The notes beneath the pieces are model-generated. The model was not told the origin of the DNA and did no database searches. It saw nothing but the letters and a program-made list of their open reading frames with translations. A stretch of 7,754 nucleotides of DNA, taken from assembly GCA_903921945.1 (NCBI GenBank), contig CAIXSC010000551.1, positions 1 to 7,754 on the forward strand, read 5' to 3'. Source of the stretch: an uncultured Planctomycetaceae bacterium (GTDB lineage: Bacteria > Planctomycetota > Planctomycetia > Pirellulales > Pirellulaceae). A program made the translations under genes and the position numbers. This document shows, in pieces, positions 1 to 6,249 of the stretch; positions within the stretch are counted from its first letter, which is position 1; every line of letters begins with the position of its first letter.

Positions 1-112
1 CGCCGTTCTGTCGATCAGGGAGGGTGGGACTGTGCCGTTTATGTGTTCTGTAGCGGTTTTGCGGGTTGAGCGATCGAGGCGGGCTCGATCCCAATCTGGG
101 GCGCGGAGAGCT

Positions 113-2614
113 ATGGTCGAGGCCTATTTCAATTTCCGTCAACGGCCGTTTCTGGCGGCCCCGCAGGCGGCGAGCTACTTCGCCGGCCGGGCGATCGAAC
201 ATGCCCGGCAAACCTTGGCACGCTGCGTCGAGCGACAGCAGGGCGTCGGACTGCTCGTAGGGCCGGCCGGCACGGGCAAGTCGCTGCTGTGCCAGGTTTT
301 AGCCAACCAGTTTCGCGCCAGCCACCGTGTCGCGTTGCTCGCTGATAGCCGCTTGTCGACACGCCGCTGCCTTTGGCGTAGCGTAGCGCTCGCGTTGGAA
401 ATGCCCGCCCGGGGCCGGGATGAAGACGAATTGCGGTTGGCGTTGACTCGCTCGATCGAATCGCCCGACGACGCGACGGCGGGGCTGGTGTTGATCGTGG
501 ACGAAGCCCAGTCGCTGCCGCCGAGGCTGCTGGAGGAACTGCGTTCGTTGACCAATTCGTTGCGCCGCGGCCAACCACGTGCGCAATTGGTGCTCGCCGG
601 CAGTCCAAGCCTGGAAGAACATTGTGCCCACCCCAAGTTGGAATCGCTGAATCAACGGATCGCGGCCCGCTGCTACCTGCAGTCGTTCGGCCGCCAGGAA
701 ACCCGCGACTACGTACGGAGCCAGTTAGCTGCGGCCGCCGCGGACAGGCATGGCGAACTGTTTGACGAGGCTGCCTTGGAAGCCGTCTTTCGCGCCACCG
801 ATGGCGTCCCCCGGCTGATCAATCAAGTTTGCGATCTGGCTTTGACGCAGTCCGCCGACATGCGGATTCCCAAACTTGGGGCCCGACAAATCGAAGAGGC
901 ATGGGCGGAAATCCAGCAGTTCCCGCCCACTTGGAACGGCTCGAGCACGGCGTCCCAACGGCAGCCGACTTCGGCGAACTTCACACCGTCGACTCGCAGC
1001 GGATCGGCATCCACGGCCGAATCGAGCGACTTGGCTCGAACAGTTCCGGCCGCCGCCGGGGCCCTCGGAACGGCAACCAGCTTCATTGAATTCGGCGACC
1101 TGCCGGACGACGAGCCAGCTGTCGCCAGCACCGCGCTGAATGCCGCTTCCAAGGCCAGCGAGACGCAGAGCGACACGGGAGCGACGTGCGACACGGGAGC
1201 GACGTGCGACACGGTGAGCACCGGCGGTACGAATGTGTCGGATGAAGCCACTCGGCACGGTGATTCAGATTTGAGCTTGCAAGCGGACTCGGAAACGAAC
1301 CACGAGTCGGCCATCGATTCGGGTGCGGAATTCGACACAGAGTCGGAGCGCGAAGCGACTGAGGAACTGGCAGCAGCCGAGTCGCTCGAAGCGGCGGGGT
1401 CGTCGGAAGCCGCCGAATCGCTCGAAGCAGCCGCGTCGTCGGAAGTGGCATCGTCGGAAGCCGCGTCGTCGGAAGTGGCGGCGTCACTGATCGCCGGTGC
1501 GGAAGGTGAGTCGGCGGACAGCGTGGACGGGCGGGCCTGGGAGACGCTTTTCGGAGTCGGTTTTACGGAAACCCAGCCGGTCGCGGACCACTACGCGGCG
1601 TTGGCGACGCGGGCCTCCGCCGCGTCTTTGCCGGCGGTTCCGGTCTCCGCGCCTTCGGGGCGGATAGGCAACACACGTGCGGCACGCACCCTGCCGCCTG
1701 AGGGCACAGTCGAGACGATCGCCAGTGATTCCGTATCGAGTGCGCAGGCGGTTGCGGAGCGGGCGGCGGAGGTCGCGGCGAGCCTCGCGGCGGGCCGTTC
1801 GGAATTGGTCGAGGCGGCCGTGCAGGAATTGCTCGAGCGGTTCGAATCGGGGGTCCCATTCGAAACGGTGGCTACCGACAGCGGTTCGAGGGCTGCCTTG
1901 GATTTGGCGTCACCCGACCAGTTCGCGGTTGAGCTGACTGCGGAGTTGACGGTCGAGATGACGACGGACCTGATCGACGATTCCTCAGCGGTCGACGCCG
2001 CCAATCGTGCGGACGGAGTCGGCGGGGTTGATGAGCTAGGCGGCGTTGGTGGGGTTGGTGGACTCGATACTTTGGTGCCAGTCAGCGACGTGGCGCGCGG
2101 CACGATCAGCCGGTTTCCCGCGAGTGCGTTGCCCTCAATGACTGCTTCGCCCTCGGCGATTGCCCTGTCTGCCACGACTGCTTCGCCTGCCACGACTGCT
2201 TTGCCCTCGGCGAGTGTGGCCGCGCCGTTGACGGTTGCGCCGAGCGCAGAAGAGGCGTTGCTCGCGGCGATGCGTTCGTTGCCGGCGGTCGACGATCCGC
2301 GGCGTTGGCCACCGGGCGGTGTGCTGCATGGCGCGGCGGATTCCCTAGCGAATCGTTTGGCGGAGCCCTCCGCTCATTCGAGCGGCGCGAGTGATCCGGA
2401 TCAGGAGACGGCCTTGAAAGGTTTGGGCCGGTCCTACTTGTTGTCGTTGCCGCGTGATGACCGCGACTTGCTTGTCGTCGACGACGAGCCTACAAGGGAG
2501 TTTGGCCGCCAGGGTGATACGGCGTCAGAATCGGGAAGCGAACGGGGCCGCGATACGGGGCGGGCTCGCCGCCAGGAGTATCGCCTGCTGTTTTCACGGC
2601 TTCGACGCGGCTAG
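113..2614 (+). CDS. ExeA/GspA-type AAA+ ATPase with long disordered tail
   Basis: From the ATG at 113 the protein has 833 residues. Residues 1-15 (MVEAYFNFRQRPFLA) match the usual opening of ExeA/GspA-family ATPases. The AAA+ signatures follow in order: Walker A GPAGTGKS (50-57), Walker B LVLIVDEAQ (125-133), sensor-1-like LVLAGSP (159-165), an NQR..AR arginine-finger region (181-186) and sensor-2-like GVPRLINQVC (231-240). The family couples ATP hydrolysis to assembly of envelope or secretion machinery. Unlike classical ExeA, I see no transmembrane segment or peptidoglycan-binding domain after the ATPase. Instead residues from about 275 to the end are rich in Ala, Ser, Glu, Thr and Gly with internal repeats, ending in a basic segment (EYRLLFSRLRRG). 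A start at GTG 32 is possible, because AGGGAGGG lies 7 bases before it; the frame is also open to the left edge. I prefer 113 because homology begins there and GGAG lies 4 bases upstream. The precise role is unknown. Confidence 0.85.
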   Translation: MVEAYFNFRQRPFLAAPQAASYFAGRAIEHARQTLARCVERQQGVGLLVGPAGTGKSLLCQVLANQFRASHRVALLADSRLSTRRCLWRSVALALEMPARGRDEDELRLALTRSIESPDDATAGLVLIVDEAQSLPPRLLEELRSLTNSLRRGQPRAQLVLAGSPSLEEHCAHPKLESLNQRIAARCYLQSFGRQETRDYVRSQLAAAAADRHGELFDEAALEAVFRATDGVPRLINQVCDLALTQSADMRIPKLGARQIEEAWAEIQQFPPTWNGSSTASQRQPTSANFTPSTRSGSASTAESSDLARTVPAAAGALGTATSFIEFGDLPDDEPAVASTALNAASKASETQSDTGATCDTGATCDTVSTGGTNVSDEATRHGDSDLSLQADSETNHESAIDSGAEFDTESEREATEELAAAESLEAAGSSEAAESLEAAASSEVASSEAASSEVAASLIAGAEGESADSVDGRAWETLFGVGFTETQPVADHYAALATRASAASLPAVPVSAPSGRIGNTRAARTLPPEGTVETIASDSVSSAQAVAERAAEVAASLAAGRSELVEAAVQELLERFESGVPFETVATDSGSRAALDLASPDQFAVELTAELTVEMTTDLIDDSSAVDAANRADGVGGVDELGGVGGVGGLDTLVPVSDVARGTISRFPASALPSMTASPSAIALSATTASPATTALPSASVAAPLTVAPSAEEALLAAMRSLPAVDDPRRWPPGGVLHGAADSLANRLAEPSAHSSGASDPDQETALKGLGRSYLLSLPRDDRDLLVVDDEPTREFGRQGDTASESGSERGRDTGRARRQEYRLLFSRLRRG
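1172..1214 (+). repeat. 18-bp in-frame tandem repeat
   Basis: The unit gacacgggagcgacgtgc occurs twice without change (1172-1189 and 1190-1207), followed by the first 7 bases of a third copy. It encodes repeated DTGATC residues in the low-complexity tail of the ATPase, including the only regularly spaced cysteines there. Perfect identity at the DNA level suggests recent slippage or duplication. Confidence 0.8.
1379..1486 (+). repeat. Degenerate Ser/Glu/Ala repeat tract
   Basis: This stretch encodes alternating ESLEAA and SSEAA/SSEVA units in the ATPase tail. The DNA words gtcgtcggaag and gaatcgctcgaagc recur with small changes. It is highly acidic and alanine-rich, and could form helix or stay disordered. 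It is part of the coding region, not a mobile repeat. Confidence 0.65.
2015..2068 (+). repeat. Gly-Gly-Val repeat tract
   Basis: The ATPase tail here reads GVGGVDELGGVGGVGGLD, built from repeated ggcgttggt/ggggtt words. This is a short flexible glycine linker in the middle of the tail. Confidence 0.6.
2142..2206 (+). repeat. Imperfect 18-bp Thr/Ala/Ser/Pro repeats
   Basis: Two adjacent 18-base units, gccacgactgcttcgcct (2171-2188) and gccacgactgctttgccc (2189-2206), differ at two positions. A partial relative (actgcttcgccctcggcg) lies just upstream. They encode ATTASP and ATTALP in the ATPase tail. The Pro/Thr/Ala content suggests an extended linker. Confidence 0.65.
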
Positions 2615-2629
2615 AACGGTTTGGAGCGA

Positions 2630-3379
2630 ATGGGTGGGGAACGGTCGCCCGCGGTGCTGGTCATCGTGGCGACGTACAACGAGCGGGACAACTTGCCAAC
2701 GCTGGTCGAGCGGATTTTCGCGGCCGCCCCGTTCGTCGATGTGCTTGTGGTCGACGACAATTCGCCCGACGGAACGGGGCGATGGTGTGACGACTACGCG
2801 GCGGCCGATTCGCGTTTGCGTTGCTTGCATCGACCTGGCAAGGGCGGGCTGGGCGCGGCCGTGTTGGCGGGACTGGAGCGAGCGGCGTCGGGCGGCTACG
2901 AAGTCGCGGTCAACATGGATGCCGATCTGAGCCATCCGCCGGAAGTGTTGCCCACGCTCATTGAACTTGTGTCCGGTCCGCATCGAGTGGCCGACGTCGC
3001 CATCGGGTCGCGGTACATTCCCGGCGGTGGCATTCGCAATTGGAACTGGCGTCGGCATGTGATGAGCCGGCTAGTTAATCTGTATTCGCGGTGGGTGCTC
3101 CGAATTCCCGCGAACGATTGCAGCGGCGGATTTCGCGCGTACCGTTTGGATCTGTTGGCACGCGCCGCGGGCACGCCGATTCGGTCGACGGGTTACGCCT
3201 TCTTTGAAGAACAACTTTGGCGGCTGTGGTTGGCCGGTGCACGGCTGGCGGAGACGCCGATCGTGTTCATCAATCGGGATACGGGACAATCCAAGGCCAA
3301 CTGGCGAGAAATCGCGGCCTCGGGCTGGCATTTGCTGAAGCTTGCTCCGGCTGCCTGGGGGATGCGGCGACCGGTCTGA
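2630..3379 (+). CDS. Polyprenol-phosphate mannose synthase (GT2, DPM1-like)
   Basis: The 249-residue product is a family 2 glycosyltransferase of the dolichol/polyprenol-phosphate mannose synthase type. Such enzymes transfer mannose from GDP-mannose to a polyprenyl phosphate at the cytoplasmic membrane face, giving a lipid-linked donor for envelope glycosylation. Visible motifs are VIVATYNERDNLP (11-23), VDDNSPDGTG (41-50), the metal-binding DAD with following LSHPP (97-104), GSRY (126-129), NDCSGGFRAYR (162-172) and INRDTGQSK (214-222). The length fits the soluble single-domain form, and no C-terminal membrane helices are present. ATG 2630 is preceded by GGAG at 2623-2626. A TTG at 2621 is in frame but would use that same GGAG as coding sequence. 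The gene begins 15 bases after the ATPase stop, so the two are probably co-transcribed. The sugar donor is inferred from the family; glucose-phosphate relatives cannot be fully excluded. Confidence 0.88.
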   Translation: MGGERSPAVLVIVATYNERDNLPTLVERIFAAAPFVDVLVVDDNSPDGTGRWCDDYAAADSRLRCLHRPGKGGLGAAVLAGLERAASGGYEVAVNMDADLSHPPEVLPTLIELVSGPHRVADVAIGSRYIPGGGIRNWNWRRHVMSRLVNLYSRWVLRIPANDCSGGFRAYRLDLLARAAGTPIRSTGYAFFEEQLWRLWLAGARLAETPIVFINRDTGQSKANWREIAASGWHLLKLAPAAWGMRRPV

Positions 3380-3443
3380 CTAGCCGCGACCGGTGGCCGA
3401 GCGAGAAATCCCCAGGACATCCCGGCTGACTGGAAAACTGGCC
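3380..3443 (+). other. Intergenic spacer after the mannosyltransferase
   Basis: No gene is visible here. The sequence gcgaccggt occurs at 3367-3375 and again at 3386-3394. GCGGC (3364-3368) can pair with GCCGC (3383-3387) around the stop codon, but no T-run follows, so an intrinsic terminator is not supported. Confidence 0.4.
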
Positions 3444-3471
3444 TTGAATTACCACGATCCGCACTTATAAT
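3444..3471 (+). promoter_or_regulatory. Sigma70-type promoter for tRNA-Gly and possibly tig
   Basis: TTGAAT (3444-3449, four of six matches to the -35 consensus) is separated by 16 bases from a perfect TATAAT (3466-3471). It stands out in a GC-rich region and lies in an intergenic gap facing the tRNA gene. Transcription would start near 3478, giving a leader of about 115 bases before the tRNA. Confidence 0.7.
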
Positions 3472-3541
3472 TTAGCCCGTCGTGACGCTCCTGGAGCCGT
3501 CCATTCGGTCCTCAATCACCCCGAAGTCCTTCTCAGTGGGC

Positions 3542-3570
3542 TTGACGCGGTGTACCGAATGCGGAATAAC
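3542..3570 (+). promoter_or_regulatory. Possible second promoter close to tRNA-Gly
   Basis: TTGACG (3542-3547, five of six) and AATAAC (3565-3570, four of six) are 17 bases apart. Transcription would start near 3577, about 18 bases before the tRNA, a typical leader length. The -10 box is weak. The same stretch can also form a stem of TGGGCT (3537-3542) with AGCCCA (3572-3577). Confidence 0.3.
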
Positions 3571-3594
3571 CAGCCCAGTGGAACGGCAGTCAAA

Positions 3595-3667
3595 GCGGGT
3601 GTAGCTCAGTTGGTAGAGCACCACGTTGCCAACGTGGTTGTCGTGGGTTCGAATCCCATCACCCGCT
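3595..3667 (+). tRNA. tRNA-Gly (anticodon GCC)
   Basis: A complete cloverleaf of 73 bases can be drawn. The acceptor stem GCGGGTG (3595-3601) pairs perfectly with CACCCGC (3660-3666). The D arm is GCTC/GAGC (3604-3607, 3616-3619). The anticodon stem is CCACG/CGTGG (3621-3625, 3633-3637) with loop TTGCCAA and anticodon GCC at 3628-3630. The T arm is GTGGG/CCCAT (3643-3647, 3655-3659) with loop TTCGAAT. The discriminator base is T3667. CCA is not encoded, so it would be added after transcription. A six-T run follows at 3669-3674. Confidence 0.97.
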
Positions 3668-3712
3668 CTTTTTTATTGGTGCATACGGCACTTTGAGCGG
3701 CGAAAGAGTGCA

Positions 3713-5212
3713 ATGAGTACGGAAACGCGAGCTGAGTCGGATGTGGGTGATACGGGCATTGGAAGCGGTGAAGCTTCCAAGCGATTGAATCTGACCCACA
3801 AGATCGACAATCGTAGCGCCTGCGAGCGGCACGTCACGGTGGTTGTGCCTCGCGAGGACATCGACCGCTACATGAAAGCGGCCTTCGACGAATTGCGTGG
3901 CAAGGCGGAAATCCCAGGATTTCGCCCTGGTCGCGCCCCTCGAAAACTCGTCGAATCCCGGTTCAAGGAACGCGTGAGCGATCAGGTCAAGGGCGAGCTG
4001 CTCATGGATTGCATGGGCCAGCTTAGCGAAGACCAAGTCTTTACGGCGATCGGCGAGCCCGATTTCGATGCTTCGACGCTGACGTTACCGGAAATCGGCC
4101 CGTTCACGTTTGAATTTGACATCGAAGTTCGTCCGGAATTCGACTTGCCCAAGTGGCAGGGGCTGAAGCTGGAAAAGCTGTCGGCGAACTTTACGGAAGA
4201 CGATGTTACAAGTCACTTAAACCGTCTGCTCTCGCGCTTCGGCACGCTTGAAACGTCGACCGAACCGGCCAGCATGGACGACACGCTGGATGTGGACTTA
4301 GTCGTCAAGGCGGATGGGCAGGTTGTTGCCTATCTTCCCAATTTAGAGGTTGGTGTACGGAAGCGGCTGACGTTCGAGGACGCGATTGTTGAAGACTTCG
4401 ATAACATCGCGGTCGGGGTAATTGCCGGTTCCTTGCTGAATGCAAAGACGACGATTTCGACTCAGGCGGACAACGAGGCGTTGCGGGGCAAGGAAGTCGA
4501 ACTGTCGTTTACCGTTCACGAAGTGAAGCGCACCGCGGTCCCCGAACTCAACCTAGCCTTCTTGCAGGCGATCGGTGGCTTCAAGTCCATTGAGGAACTG
4601 CGACTGGCGGTTCGCGCGGAAATGGAACGGCAGTTCCGGTTTCATCAGCAACGCAGTCTGCGCAAGCAGGTGACGGCGCTTCTCACGGCTAACGCGAACT
4701 GGGCTTTGCCGCCCACTTTGTTGCGTCGCCAAGCCCGTCGCGAGTTTGAACGGCTCCGGATGGAACTGCAAGCGTCAGGGTTCTCCGCCGATGATATCGC
4801 CGCTCACATGAACCAATTGACGCATAACTCGCTCGGCAATACCGAATCGGCCCTGAAAGAGCACTTTATCTTGGAGCGGATCGCGGAAGAGAACAAGATT
4901 GAGGCGGAGCCGAAGGATTACGAACGAGAGATCGAGCTGATTGCGGACCAAGGTAACGAGTCCCCGCGGCGGGTCAGAGCCCGTTATGAAAAACGCGGCC
5001 TGATGGACACGCTTCGCAACCAGATCATCGAACGCAAGGCGATTGATCTCATCACCGAGTCGGCCGAGCTTACGGAAAAGCCCTACGAGCTGCCCCGCTC
5101 GACCACATACGCAGTCGAAGTGAGCCTCGCGAAAAAAAGCGGTGATTCAATCCCCGAAGCGAAGCATGCTGGAGAGTCGGAACCGTTGCCGAACTCGGAA
5201 CCACGCTACTAA
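3713..5212 (+). CDS. tig: Trigger factor, ribosome-associated chaperone
   Basis: The 499-residue product is trigger factor, which binds near the ribosomal exit tunnel and shields nascent chains. After an acidic N-terminal extension of about 25 residues, the ribosome-binding domain (about 26-145) carries the signature loop GFRPGRAP (69-76). Residues about 185-275 correspond to the FKBP-like PPIase domain, but it is short and poorly conserved. The usual IPGFE-type active-site stretch reads VEDFD (226-230), so isomerase activity is doubtful. The helical C-terminal chaperone domain covers about 278-460 (opening PELNLAFLQAIGG). A hydrophilic tail of about 30 residues closes the protein, longer than in E. 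coli (432 residues in total). The ATG at 3713 is preceded by AAAGAG (3703-3708). The frame is open further upstream into the tRNA, but that part is not coding. The tRNA ends 45 bases before the start, and the clpP genes downstream fit the conserved tig-clpP neighbourhood. Confidence 0.95.
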   Translation: MSTETRAESDVGDTGIGSGEASKRLNLTHKIDNRSACERHVTVVVPREDIDRYMKAAFDELRGKAEIPGFRPGRAPRKLVESRFKERVSDQVKGELLMDCMGQLSEDQVFTAIGEPDFDASTLTLPEIGPFTFEFDIEVRPEFDLPKWQGLKLEKLSANFTEDDVTSHLNRLLSRFGTLETSTEPASMDDTLDVDLVVKADGQVVAYLPNLEVGVRKRLTFEDAIVEDFDNIAVGVIAGSLLNAKTTISTQADNEALRGKEVELSFTVHEVKRTAVPELNLAFLQAIGGFKSIEELRLAVRAEMERQFRFHQQRSLRKQVTALLTANANWALPPTLLRRQARREFERLRMELQASGFSADDIAAHMNQLTHNSLGNTESALKEHFILERIAEENKIEAEPKDYEREIELIADQGNESPRRVRARYEKRGLMDTLRNQIIERKAIDLITESAELTEKPYELPRSTTYAVEVSLAKKSGDSIPEAKHAGESEPLPNSEPRY

Positions 5213-5278
5213 AGGTCCGCGTGGGGCGACATGTGGTTCAAGTTGCTTTGCTGAAATCGCGGTCGGGCGTCTCGTAAC

Positions 5279-5302
5279 CGGCCGTTTGGGCCGCTTTTCT
5301 TT
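5279..5302 (+). terminator. Probable intrinsic terminator of tig
   Basis: CGGCC (5279-5283) and GGCCG (5289-5293) form a five-pair all-GC stem with a five-base loop, followed by CTTTTCTTT (5294-5302). It lies 66 bases after the tig stop. The stem is short and the T-run is interrupted by C, so termination may be partial. Confidence 0.5.
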
Positions 5303-5429
5303 CCAGGGCGAGCTTGCGCTTGGCCTGCCTGAGAGCCGGTAGCGCACGATCGCGAAGGCTTTGACAGCCATCCCATCTAGCCGACTCCCTGGGGCAGGCG
5401 ATACAGTGCTGAGGATGTTTCAAGGTTGG

Positions 5430-5448
5430 GCGGGCAGGTCTCGCCCGT
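5430..5448 (+). other. GC-rich hairpin upstream of clpP1
   Basis: CGGGC (5431-5435) pairs with GCCCG (5443-5447) around a seven-base loop, with a G-T pair extending the stem. No T-run follows directly. It may be part of the clpP1 leader or an operator, or may have arisen by chance in GC-rich DNA. Confidence 0.3.
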
Positions 5449-5481
5449 CGGCGGTGGTTTCGAGTTTTTCCGTTTGAGGCA

Positions 5482-5510
5482 CGCAAGTCCGTAAGAAAGG
5501 ACTGTCCGCG
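5482..5510 (+). promoter_or_regulatory. clpP1 ribosome binding site inside a weak hairpin
   Basis: The ribosome binding site AAAGGA (5496-5501) is 9 bases before the ATG at 5511. AGTCC (5486-5490) can pair with GGACT (5499-5503) around loop GTAAGAAA, which buries the GGA of that site. CGC (5482-5484) can add three pairs with GCG (5508-5510) beyond an internal loop. Such a weak structure could tune translation, possibly with temperature, but this is inference from pairing alone. Confidence 0.4.
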
Positions 5511-6140
5511 ATGCAGGCTGATTTTCCGATGCCGATTAGCTCGTCGTACGCCTATCAAAATTATCAACGGCAGCGTCAGTTAACGCTTGGCGACTTGCTG
5601 CTCGAAAACCGGATCGTCTTCCTTCAGGGCGAAATCTTCACCGGCAACGCCAACGAAGTGGTGATGAAACTGCTCTATTTGCAGAGCGAAAACCGCCGGA
5701 AAGAGATCCACTTCTACATCAATTCGCCGGGCGGAGACGTCGTGGCGACGCTCGCAATCTATGACACCATGCAGATGCTCAGTTGCCCCATCGCGACCTA
5801 CTGCGTCGGACAGGCGGCCAGCGGCGCGGCGGTGCTTCTGTGCGGCGGCACCAAAGGCAAGCGATTCGCCCTGCCAAACGCTCGCGTCATGATGCACCAA
5901 CCGTTTGGCGGCGTCAGCGGGCAGATCAGCGACATCGAAATCCAAACCAATGAAATCCTCCGCTATCGGGAGGTTTTGAACCGCATCATCGCCCAGCATA
6001 CGGGCCAGTCGCTGGACCGGATCGCTAAAGATACCGATCGCGATTTCTTCCTCAGTGGCGAGGAAGCGAAAGCTTACGGCTTGGTGGACGGAATCCTCAG
6101 CAAGCCGCCGGTGAGCGACGACGACGACGACAAGAAGTAG
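5511..6140 (+). CDS. clpP1: ATP-dependent Clp protease proteolytic subunit, first copy
   Basis: The 209-residue product is a ClpP serine peptidase (family S14). ClpP forms stacked heptamer rings that degrade proteins fed in by ClpX, ClpA or ClpC in the cytoplasm. The triad is Ser104 in GQAAS, His129 in MMHQPFGG and Asp178 in DTDRD. The spacings of 25 and 49 residues equal those of E. coli ClpP. INSPGGDV (70-77) forms the oxyanion-region strand. The residues after the nucleophile read SGAA rather than the common SMGA. The N-terminus is longer and Tyr/Gln-rich (about 1-24), so it may be processed or form a different axial loop. The C-terminus ends in an acidic run, DDDDDKK. ATG 5511 has AAAGGA 9 bases upstream. 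The second clpP follows 109 bases later, suggesting a mixed ClpP1P2 barrel. Which copy is called 1 follows gene order only. Confidence 0.95.
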   Translation: MQADFPMPISSSYAYQNYQRQRQLTLGDLLLENRIVFLQGEIFTGNANEVVMKLLYLQSENRRKEIHFYINSPGGDVVATLAIYDTMQMLSCPIATYCVGQAASGAAVLLCGGTKGKRFALPNARVMMHQPFGGVSGQISDIEIQTNEILRYREVLNRIIAQHTGQSLDRIAKDTDRDFFLSGEEAKAYGLVDGILSKPPVSDDDDDKK

Positions 6141-6202
6141 TGTCGGTGGTTAAGCCAGATGTGGTTCGGCCTTAGCCTTGCGTAGCAGCAGCAACGGACA
6201 GA

Positions 6203-6223
6203 ACCCGGACGTGGTTTCCGGGT
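6203..6223 (+). other. Strong hairpin between clpP1 and clpP2
   Basis: ACCCGGA (6203-6209) is fully complementary to TCCGGGT (6217-6223) with a seven-base loop. No T-run follows, so it is not an ordinary intrinsic terminator. It lies 14 bases before the clpP2 ribosome binding site and may be an RNA processing or stability element. It also supports treating 6178-6249 as untranslated. Confidence 0.5.
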
Positions 6224-6249
6224 CGACGCATTCTTACGGAGCAGGTTCG

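Larger units (their letters stand above)
5213..5510 (+). other. Intergenic region between tig and clpP1
   Basis: No gene is supported in these 298 bases; open frames are short and lack family resemblance. It holds a probable intrinsic terminator (5279-5302), a GC hairpin (5430-5448) and a hairpin covering the clpP1 ribosome binding site (5482-5510). A promoter for clpP1 is expected here, but I could not identify a convincing one. No CIRCE-type inverted repeat was seen. Confidence 0.5.

Noticed and set aside
1591..2193. Open frame of 200 codons on the minus strand within the ATPase tail
   Set aside because: It mirrors the low-complexity coding strand, giving a Ser/Ala/Thr-rich product with no recognisable domain and no clear ribosome binding site.
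3364..3387. Hairpin around the mannosyltransferase stop as a terminator
   Set aside because: The stem has five pairs with a long loop and no T-run follows.
3626..3712. Upstream extension of the trigger factor frame
   Set aside because: The extension begins in the tRNA anticodon loop and has no family resemblance. The ATG at 3713 fits.
5361..5389. Perfect TTGACA as a clpP1 promoter
   Set aside because: At 16-18 bases downstream the sequence is gactcc/actccc/ctccct, with no resemblance to a -10 box. The next TACAGT is 35 bases away.
6111..6137. DDDDDKK at the ClpP1 C-terminus as an engineered enteropeptidase-like tag
   Set aside because: It is encoded by a run of gac codons continuing an acidic tail, and nothing else in the window suggests a construct.
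6178..6249. Upstream TTG start for clpP2
   Set aside because: There is no ribosome binding site, the added 24 residues lack ClpP similarity, and a strong hairpin occupies the stretch. ATG 6250 has GGAG at a good distance.
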